Below, piece by piece: positions 1 through 4,900 of a DNA stretch of 9,208 bases. The translations under genes and the position numbers were made by a program. Positions within the stretch are counted from its first letter, which is position 1, and every line of letters begins with the position of its first letter. The stretch comes from DATLHO01 sp035539855 (GTDB lineage: Bacteria > Bacteroidota > Ignavibacteria > OLB7): NCBI GenBank assembly GCA_035539855.1, contig DATLHO010000315.1:1-9208 (forward strand). Reading direction: 5' to 3'. The notes beneath the pieces were generated by a model. That model was not told the origin of the DNA, made no database searches, and saw nothing but the letters and a program-made list of their open reading frames with translations.

Positions 1-38
1 CTGATGCCGGAGAAGCAGTCGAGATAGAGAGTCTTCAT
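1..38 (-). CDS. larC: LarC N-terminus (nickel-pincer cofactor biosynthesis), partial
   Basis: Only the first 12 codons are inside the window; the gene runs off its left edge. The visible residues are MKTLYLDCFSGI, which match the start of LarC (DUF111) proteins, whose conserved opening is of the form (Y/F)xDCFSGISGDM. LarC inserts nickel into the pyridinium dithiocarboxylate mononucleotide precursor to make the pincer cofactor of lactate racemase and related enzymes, and acts in the cytoplasm. The ATG at 38-36 is the only start that gives this reading: the ATG at 49-47 is in another frame and meets a stop after four codons. No SD is visible. The gene lies 109 bases beyond the waaA stop on the same strand. 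The identification rests on a short but distinctive motif, so function is inferred from family knowledge. Confidence 0.72.
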   Translation of the reverse strand, partial: MKTLYLDCFSGI

Positions 39-114
39 GGAAGTAGCATGTCGACGATGCCCGAGGGTTTCGACGGTCCTGTCGCGCCGTCGCGCATCAG
101 AGCCGCAGAGTCGG

Positions 115-122
115 GAAAGATA
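115..122 (-). promoter_or_regulatory. Possible promoter -7 element for larC
   Basis: On the minus strand the bases read TATCTTTC, one mismatch from the Bacteroidota -7 consensus TAnnTTTG, in the 109-base gap between waaA and larC. No TTG is found at the expected distance upstream, so this is only half a promoter. It shares the TATCTTT core with the better candidate before plsY. The implied leader to the larC ATG is about 70 bases. Confidence 0.22.
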
Positions 123-147
123 GAGATTCGACATCCCGGGGTGGAGG

Positions 148-1449
148 TCACTTCGACGGCCCCGATGTCGCTTCATGCTGCGCGAGCGCATCGGCCGGGA
201 GCAGGCCGCGGCGCACGAGGCCCTCGAGGATGCGCGCGGTGGCGCCGGCACGCTCGCCCACGAAGGACTCCGTCCGGGCGCCAAGCTCGTCGCGCCGGCG
301 CGAGAGGCTCACGTGGCGCGAGATCGACGCATACGCTGCCTTGGCGTCTTCGACGACTTCGAGAAGACCCGCGTCGTGCAGCGCCGTCGCGTCGCGAGAG
401 CGCTCGATGCGTGGACCGGCCAGTACAGGTATTCCGTACGCGGCAGGCTCGAGTACGCTGTGCACTCCGGCGCCGAAGGCACCTCCGACGTAAGCGATGT
501 CCGCGAGCGCGTAGAGTCCGAGTAGGATGCCGGTGCGATCGACGATGACGGCCGTGCCGGCGGGAACGACCTCGCCCGGCGTGATCTCCGACAACAGCAC
601 GGCGCGACCGAGCCGCGCGCGCAACGACGCGACGTGAGTCGGCGTTGGCTCGTGCGGAACGACGACGAGGCGCAGGCCCTCGAGGCCGACCAGTGGTGCG
701 AGCAGTGCCTCGTCCGGCGGCCACGTGCTGCCGGCGACGAGCACCGTGTCGGCTCCGAGCTGCGAGCGCTCGATCGGCAGCGTCGAACGCGCGCCCGCGG
801 CGGCACGCTCGACGACCCGGTCGTAGCGCGTGTCTCCCGAGACCTCAAGCGGCACGCTGACCGCAAGCGTACCGAATGCGGCACGATCGGCCTCGCCGAC
901 GCAGTCGATCAGGCTCAGCCGGTTGTACAGCCAGCGGAAGAACCCGCGCGCGATCGGGCGCAGCCTCGCCGAGTCTTCGCGGAGCGTCGCGCACACGAGC
1001 ACGCATGCGATGTCTCGCTCACCGGCGAGACGCAGGAACTCGGGCCACAGATCATAACGGATGATGATGATCAGGTCGGGCCGCACGCGATCGAGGAACG
1101 CGCGCACGTTCCGCGGTCGGTCGTCCGGCAGATACCACGCCTCGTCGAGACGATCGTAGTTCCCCTGCTGCTCGAACCCGCTCGGCGAATAGAACGACGC
1201 GGTGATGCGCAACGGGAGCGCTCCGGCGCGCAATGCCTCGATCAACGGTTTCGCCTGCTCGAACTCTCCGACCGACGCGGCATGGATGTGAATCGCGAAG
1301 CGCTCGGGCGCTGGTTCGACCTGCGCCCGAACCTGCTGGCGCCGGCGGCCGGCAAGGCCGCGGCGGACCTTTGGCGAGAACAGCGCGGCGACACGCGCGC
1401 CCCCGGAGACGAGCGGGCCGAGCACGAACCGGTACAGCAGCGGCCACAC
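148..1449 (-). CDS. waaA: 3-deoxy-D-manno-octulosonic acid (Kdo) transferase
   Basis: This is WaaA/KdtA, the GT-B glycosyltransferase that moves Kdo from CMP-Kdo to the lipid A precursor at the inner face of the inner membrane. The predicted protein has 433 residues, normal for the family. A hydrophobic N-terminus (about residues 3-24) fits membrane attachment. HAASVGE at 56-62 carries the expected catalytic glutamate (E62). Further family motifs are RYDLWPEF, GDTRYDRV, GSTWPPDE, and a C-terminal GGAFGAGVHSVLEPAAYGIPVLAGP stretch that binds the nucleotide sugar (its key elements are the glycines, LEPAA and the final GP). The RYDLWPEF form is closer to Bacteroidota homologues than to the TELWPN of Proteobacteria. 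The open frame extends upstream to 1902, but that part is gpsA read out of frame. No ATG fits, so I chose the GTG at 1449-1447, which has a weak GAAAGG seven bases upstream. It starts 35 bases after the gpsA stop and is probably in the same transcript. Confidence 0.93.
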   Translation of the reverse strand: MWPLLYRFVLGPLVSGGARVAALFSPKVRRGLAGRRRQQVRAQVEPAPERFAIHIHAASVGEFEQAKPLIEALRAGALPLRITASFYSPSGFEQQGNYDRLDEAWYLPDDRPRNVRAFLDRVRPDLIIIIRYDLWPEFLRLAGERDIACVLVCATLREDSARLRPIARGFFRWLYNRLSLIDCVGEADRAAFGTLAVSVPLEVSGDTRYDRVVERAAAGARSTLPIERSQLGADTVLVAGSTWPPDEALLAPLVGLEGLRLVVVPHEPTPTHVASLRARLGRAVLLSEITPGEVVPAGTAVIVDRTGILLGLYALADIAYVGGAFGAGVHSVLEPAAYGIPVLAGPRIERSRDATALHDAGLLEVVEDAKAAYASISRHVSLSRRRDELGARTESFVGERAGATARILEGLVRRGLLPADALAQHEATSGPSK

Positions 1450-1484
1450 GGTGAAGCCTTTCGTGAAGTGGAGATCGGCGGGTC

Positions 1485-2489
1485 TCAGGTCCAGAGCTCG
1501 TGCTTGGTCCGGCGACGCATCAGGTCGAGCGTCGCGGTGCGGGGATCGCGCTCGGCGAACAGGATGCGGTAGACTTCGTTGATGATCGGCATCTCGACGC
1601 CGTGACGCTGCGCGAGCTGATGTGCCGACTCGGTCGTGGTCACTCCCTCGGCGACCATGTTCATTTCGGCGACGACGTCTGCCAGGCGACGACCGCGACC
1701 GATCTGCTCGCCGACGAACCGGTTGCGGCTGTGCCGGCTGAAGCACGTGACCACCAGATCGCCGAGACCGGCAAGGCCGCTGAAGGTCGACGCGCTCGCG
1801 CCGAGCGCGACGCCCAGGCGCGTGATCTCGGCGAGGCCGCGCGTGATCAATGCCGCCTTGGTGTTGTCGCCGTAGCCGAGTCCGTCGATGATGCCCGCGC
1901 ACACGGCGATGACGTTCTTGAGCGCTCCGCCGAGCTCGACGCCGATGAGGTCATCGTTGGTGTACACGCGCAGCGTGTCGTTGGAGCAGACGTCCTGCAC
2001 GAGCTCCGACGCGCTTCGCGACGTCGACGCCGCGACAACGGTCGTCGGGATCCCGCGCGAGACCTCCTCGGCGTGGCTCGGTCCGGAGAGGCTCACGAAC
2101 CGCTCGGCGCCGACGTCCCACAGTTGTTCGAACAGCTCGGAGATGCGCAGCAGCGATCCCTGCTCGATGCCCTTCGACGTCGAGACGATCACGCGCGACG
2201 AGAGAGCGTCCGATGCTAGCGGCGTGAGGGTGGTGCGGATGTGCTGGGTCGGAGTGGCGATGAGAAGCAGCGGATCGGAGGCCTCGACGACCTCCTCGAC
2301 CGAATCGCAGACGGCGATGCCGCTCGGGAACGGTACGCCGGCGAGGTAGAGTCGGTTCTCGCGGTCGGAGCGCAGGCGCTCGCGCTGCGGTGCGCCGTGG
2401 GCCCAGAGGGCGACGTCGTGACCGAGCTGCGCGAGATGAACCGCCAGGGTCGTGCCCCAGCTACCGGCGCCGATGCATCCGATGCGCAT
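1485..2489 (-). CDS. gpsA: NAD(P)-dependent sn-glycerol-3-phosphate dehydrogenase
   Basis: GpsA reduces dihydroxyacetone phosphate to sn-glycerol-3-phosphate, the backbone for phospholipids, in the cytoplasm. The protein has 334 residues, the usual length. The N-terminal Rossmann fold shows GAGSWGT at 7-13. STSKGIE carries substrate lysine K106, and LSGPSHAEE lies at 134-142. GGALKNVIA carries catalytic lysine K191, followed by GYGDNTKAALITRG. AGLGDLVVTC at 240-249 and SRNR at 254-257 complete the C-terminal helical domain; D244, R255 and N256 are in the expected active-site places. The ATG at 2489 starts the glycine-rich motif at the right distance, though no SD is seen. It sits 6 bases after plsY, whose enzyme uses the GpsA product, so the two are almost certainly co-transcribed and metabolically linked. 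Confidence 0.97.
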   Translation of the reverse strand: MRIGCIGAGSWGTTLAVHLAQLGHDVALWAHGAPQRERLRSDRENRLYLAGVPFPSGIAVCDSVEEVVEASDPLLLIATPTQHIRTTLTPLASDALSSRVIVSTSKGIEQGSLLRISELFEQLWDVGAERFVSLSGPSHAEEVSRGIPTTVVAASTSRSASELVQDVCSNDTLRVYTNDDLIGVELGGALKNVIAVCAGIIDGLGYGDNTKAALITRGLAEITRLGVALGASASTFSGLAGLGDLVVTCFSRHSRNRFVGEQIGRGRRLADVVAEMNMVAEGVTTTESAHQLAQRHGVEMPIINEVYRILFAERDPRTATLDLMRRRTKHELWT

Positions 2490-2495
2490 GGCGGG

Positions 2496-3161
2496 CTATC
2501 GACTGAAGATCCGGAGCTTGTTGAAGCGGTTTTCCCGCCCCTCGAGCAGCCGACGGATGTTCTCGCGATGCGTGAAGATCAGCAGCAGGGCGATGCCGAT
2601 CGAGAAAAAGATCAGCGTGTGGTACCCGTCGATCTCGACGCCGAAGATGTTGTGCCGCACGACCATCGTCGTGGGCAGTGCGACGGCTGCGAGGATCGAG
2701 CCGAGCGAGACGTAGCCGCTGGAGAAGACGACGAGCATGAAGATGCCTGCGGCGACGGCGACTTCAACCGGCGTGATGCCGATGAGCACGCCGAGCGCGG
2801 TGTTGATTCCCTTGCCGCCGCGGAAGCCCGCGAACGCCGTCCAGATATGACCGGCGACCGCAAGCGTGCCGGCGATGATCTTGACGATGGTGATGTCCTC
2901 GAACGGCGTCGCGTTCGGGAACGGCAGAACGCCGTTGAAGATCTTGACCGCGATCGCCACGGCCGCGACACCCTTGAGGATGTCGAGCACCTGCACCGCC
3001 ACGCCTGCCTTCCAGCCCAGCACCCGGAAGGCGTTCGTGCTTCCCATGTTGCCGCTTCCCTTGCTCCTGATGTCGAAGCCGAAGAAGACCTTGCTGATGA
3101 TGACTGCCGTCGGGATCGACCCGAGCAGATAGCTGACGACGACGATGAGAAGGATTTCCAT
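2496..3161 (-). CDS. plsY: Acyl-phosphate:glycerol-3-phosphate acyltransferase
   Basis: PlsY is an integral inner-membrane enzyme that transfers an acyl group from acyl-phosphate to glycerol-3-phosphate, giving lysophosphatidic acid. The 221-residue protein is hydrophobic with several membrane segments, the first at about residues 3-27. Motif 1 is SGNMGSTNAFR at 36-46, motif 2 is GHIWTAFAGFRGGKG at 104-118, and motif 3 is YVSLGS at 150-155; a basic HRENIRRLLEG stretch lies near the C-terminus. Two oddities: motif 2 has T108 where the family usually has proline (GHxxP), and there is a longer loop at about 74-94. The frame is open to 3227, but the ATG at 3161 gives the typical MEILLIVVVSYLLGSIP start, and the upstream 22 codons look like leader DNA. 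No SD is visible. It is the first gene of the plsY-gpsA-waaA run, with a promoter candidate about 60 bases upstream. Confidence 0.95.
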   Translation of the reverse strand: MEILLIVVVSYLLGSIPTAVIISKVFFGFDIRSKGSGNMGSTNAFRVLGWKAGVAVQVLDILKGVAAVAIAVKIFNGVLPFPNATPFEDITIVKIIAGTLAVAGHIWTAFAGFRGGKGINTALGVLIGITPVEVAVAAGIFMLVVFSSGYVSLGSILAAVALPTTMVVRHNIFGVEIDGYHTLIFFSIGIALLLIFTHRENIRRLLEGRENRFNKLRIFSR

Positions 3162-3224
3162 CAAGTGGCCGTGTGAGGATTTCGAGCCGGTTGTTCCGGC
3201 ATATGGGGGATTCCGGAAAGCGTG

Positions 3225-3255
3225 CAAAGATACCGAACACCCCGTAGGGGTACAA
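3225..3255 (-). promoter_or_regulatory. Promoter for plsY-gpsA-waaA
   Basis: On the minus strand a TTG (3255-3253) is followed after 20 bases by TATCTTTG (3232-3225). This matches the Bacteroidota housekeeping promoter pattern, a -33 TTG element and a -7 TAnnTTTG element about 19-21 bases apart. Transcription would start near 3218 and leave a leader of about 57 bases before the plsY ATG. The match is by eye; the consensus is known from the phylum, the assignment is inferred. Confidence 0.55.
3239..3251. repeat. Small palindrome inside the plsY promoter spacer
   Basis: The plus strand reads ACCCC-GTA-GGGGT, a perfect 5-base inverted repeat with a 3-base centre. It lies entirely between the -33 and -7 elements of the plsY promoter candidate, where a bound repressor could block RNA polymerase. 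A chance palindrome of this size is possible in GC-rich DNA. Confidence 0.35.
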
Positions 3256-3289
3256 CGGTTTCGCCGGACGATTCATTGCACACGTTTCC

Positions 3290-3322
3290 TTGCAGACCGC
3301 CGCGACACGCCTCGTAACTTTC
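3290..3322 (+). promoter_or_regulatory. Weak promoter candidate for the ClpB-half gene
   Basis: A TTG at 3290-3292 and TAACTTTC at 3315-3322 are 22 bases apart. The second element has one mismatch from TAnnTTTG and the spacing is slightly long. It is the only such pair I see on the plus strand in this divergent spacer and would give a leader of about 75 bases. I see no CIRCE element or sigma-32-like heat-shock promoter. Confidence 0.3.
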
Positions 3323-3393
3323 GGCGTCGCGACGCCGCCGTCGCGATCGTCCAGTTCAACAATCGTACCGCGATCCCGGTTTCGTGCCGGGAC

Positions 3394-3400
3394 AAGGAGG
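3394..3400 (+). promoter_or_regulatory. Strong ribosome binding site fixing the ClpB-half start
   Basis: AAGGAGG is a near-perfect SD four bases before the GTG at 3405. It decides the start of the following gene in favour of 3405 over the GTG at 3384, which lies upstream of the SD. Most other starts in this window have no SD, so this one stands out. Confidence 0.75.
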
Positions 3401-3404
3401 GAAC

Positions 3405-4739
3405 GTGGCCAAGGTCGATCAGGATATCCTCGCCGCGACGAGGAACCGGCTCGAGGAGATCGAACACGAGCTCGCGCAGCTCAACGAGGAGCGCAACGGG
3501 CTCAAGGCGCAATGGCAGCTCGAGAAGGAGCTCATCGGCACGATTCGCTCGATCAAGAGTCAGATCGAGGAGGCGAAACAGGAGGCGCTCGACTACGAGC
3601 GCCAGGGCGACCTCGGCAAGGTCGCAGAGATCCGTTATGGACGCTCGCTGGCGCTCGAGCGCCAGCTCGTCGAGGCCAACCAGCGTCTCGAGGAGGCGCA
3701 GGCGACAACGCGCATGCTCAAGGAGGAGGTCGACGGCGAGGACATCGCCGAGGTCGTCGCGCGGTGGACGGGCATTCCCGTCTCGCGCGTGCTCGAGAGC
3801 GAGCGAACGAAGCTCGTGCGCATGGAGGATCGCCTGCACGAGCGCGTCGTCGGCCAGGACGAGGCGGTCGTCGCCGTCTCGAACGCGATCCGCCGCTCGC
3901 GCGCCGGACTGCAGGATGCGAACCGCCCGATCGGCTCGTTCATCTTCCTCGGCACCACCGGCGTCGGCAAGACCGAGCTCGCGCGCGCGCTCGCCGAGTT
4001 CCTCTTCGATGACGAACAGGCAATGGTCCGCATCGACATGTCGGAGTACATGGAGAAGTTCTCCGTCTCGCGACTGATCGGCGCCCCGCCGGGCTACGTC
4101 GGCTATGAGGAGGGCGGTCAACTCACCGAGGCCGTGCGTCGGCGTCCCTATTCGGTCGTGCTTCTCGACGAGATCGAGAAGGCCAACCCCGAGGTCTTCA
4201 ATCTGCTGCTGCAGGTGCTCGACGAGGGCCGGCTGACCGATAGCAAGGGGCACACGGTCAACTTCAACAACACGATCATCATCATGACCTCGAACATGGG
4301 CTCGCACCTGATCCAGGAGCGGCTCACCGGGGTCACCAGCGACAACCGTGACCGGATCATGGGCGAGCTGCGGACGCAGCTCGGCGAGATGCTGCGGCAG
4401 AAACTGCCGCCGGAGTTCCTCAACCGCGTCGACGACATCATCGTCTTCAAGCCGCTGACCGAGGTCGAGATCCGTCACATCGTCGAGATGCAGGCCGAGC
4501 GCGTAGGGCGTATGCTCAAGGCCAACGGCATCGGTTTCGAGATCAGCTCCGAAGCGCTCGACTGGCTCGCACAGCTCGGCTACGACATCACCTACGGCGC
4601 CCGCCCGCTGCGCCGCGTCATCCAGCGCCATCTCGTCAACCCGCTGTCGACGATGCTCCTCGAGGGCGCGTTCGCCTCGGGCGATACCGTGCGCGTCAGC
4701 GCGAGCGATACCGGACAGTTCATGTTCGACAAGGGATAG
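3405..4739 (+). CDS. Stand-alone ClpB C-terminal half (part of middle domain + second AAA+ module)
   Basis: The 444-residue protein aligns, from memory of E. coli and Thermus ClpB, with the C-terminal half of this disaggregase (about 860 residues in full). ClpB works with DnaK to pull aggregated proteins apart. Residues about 5-100 are the later part of the coiled-coil middle domain, including a GDLGKVAEIRYG motif (Y78). Residues about 112-444 form a full AAA2 module: RWTGIPVS at 120-127, Walker A GTTGVGKT at 183-190 (usually GPTGVGKT), pore-loop GYVG with Y231, Walker B VVLLDE at 251-256, sensor 1 N297, arginine finger R341, and sensor 2 in GARPLRR (R400). The N-terminal domain and the whole first AAA+ domain are absent, and the spacer before the gene encodes nothing like them. 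No ClpP-binding IGF/IGL loop was noticed. The strong SD suggests a real translated gene rather than debris. It could be one part of a split ClpB, a helper subunit, or a product of an old deletion. Confidence 0.9.
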   Translation: MAKVDQDILAATRNRLEEIEHELAQLNEERNGLKAQWQLEKELIGTIRSIKSQIEEAKQEALDYERQGDLGKVAEIRYGRSLALERQLVEANQRLEEAQATTRMLKEEVDGEDIAEVVARWTGIPVSRVLESERTKLVRMEDRLHERVVGQDEAVVAVSNAIRRSRAGLQDANRPIGSFIFLGTTGVGKTELARALAEFLFDDEQAMVRIDMSEYMEKFSVSRLIGAPPGYVGYEEGGQLTEAVRRRPYSVVLLDEIEKANPEVFNLLLQVLDEGRLTDSKGHTVNFNNTIIIMTSNMGSHLIQERLTGVTSDNRDRIMGELRTQLGEMLRQKLPPEFLNRVDDIIVFKPLTEVEIRHIVEMQAERVGRMLKANGIGFEISSEALDWLAQLGYDITYGARPLRRVIQRHLVNPLSTMLLEGAFASGDTVRVSASDTGQFMFDKG

Positions 4740-4775
4740 CCGCGTCAGGTTCGCCCGACGAACCGTGTTCTTCCT

Positions 4776-4810
4776 GAAGGTGGCTCGGTCGAACCGACCG
4801 GGCCACCTTC
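4776..4810 (+). terminator. Strong hairpin after the ClpB-half gene, likely terminator
   Basis: GAAGGTGGC at 4776-4784 pairs with GCCACCTTC at 4802-4810, and CGGTCG at 4786-4791 pairs with CGACCG at 4795-4800. A single T-G wobble joins them and the loop is AAC, so the stem is 16 pairs with no bulge. It starts 37 bases after the ClpB-half stop. The following bases (GTCGTTCCTC) are only moderately T-rich, so termination may be imperfect or need a factor. Confidence 0.7.
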
Positions 4811-4900
4811 GTCGTTCCTCGCCCCGCGCACGGGAAATGCGTTGCATCGCTTCGGCGCGGCGACCGAGGTTCGCGCTCTCATCTCCCCGTTCCCATTGCC

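Noticed and set aside
634..1572. 312-codon plus-strand frame opposite waaA, and similar long plus-strand frames opposite gpsA and plsY
   Set aside because: All are shadows of strongly supported minus-strand genes in GC-rich DNA, with no homology that I recognise.
1450..1902. N-terminal extension of the waaA frame over gpsA
   Set aside because: The extra 151 codons are arginine/histidine-rich frame-shifted gpsA. WaaA homology begins right at the GTG at 1449, which also gives the normal family length.
3162..3404. Possible decayed remnant of the ClpB N-domain or AAA1 upstream of the half gene
   Set aside because: The frame leading into the gene is arginine-rich and the other frames show nothing like AAA1 motifs (no Walker A/B, no IDEA-type segment). 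The space is also far too short for the missing 400 or so residues.
3162..3404. Heat-shock control element (CIRCE or sigma-32 type) before the half-ClpB gene
   Set aside because: No TTAGCACTC inverted repeat and no CTTGAA / CCCCAT pair found; the CTTGCA at about 3289 lacks a matching -10.
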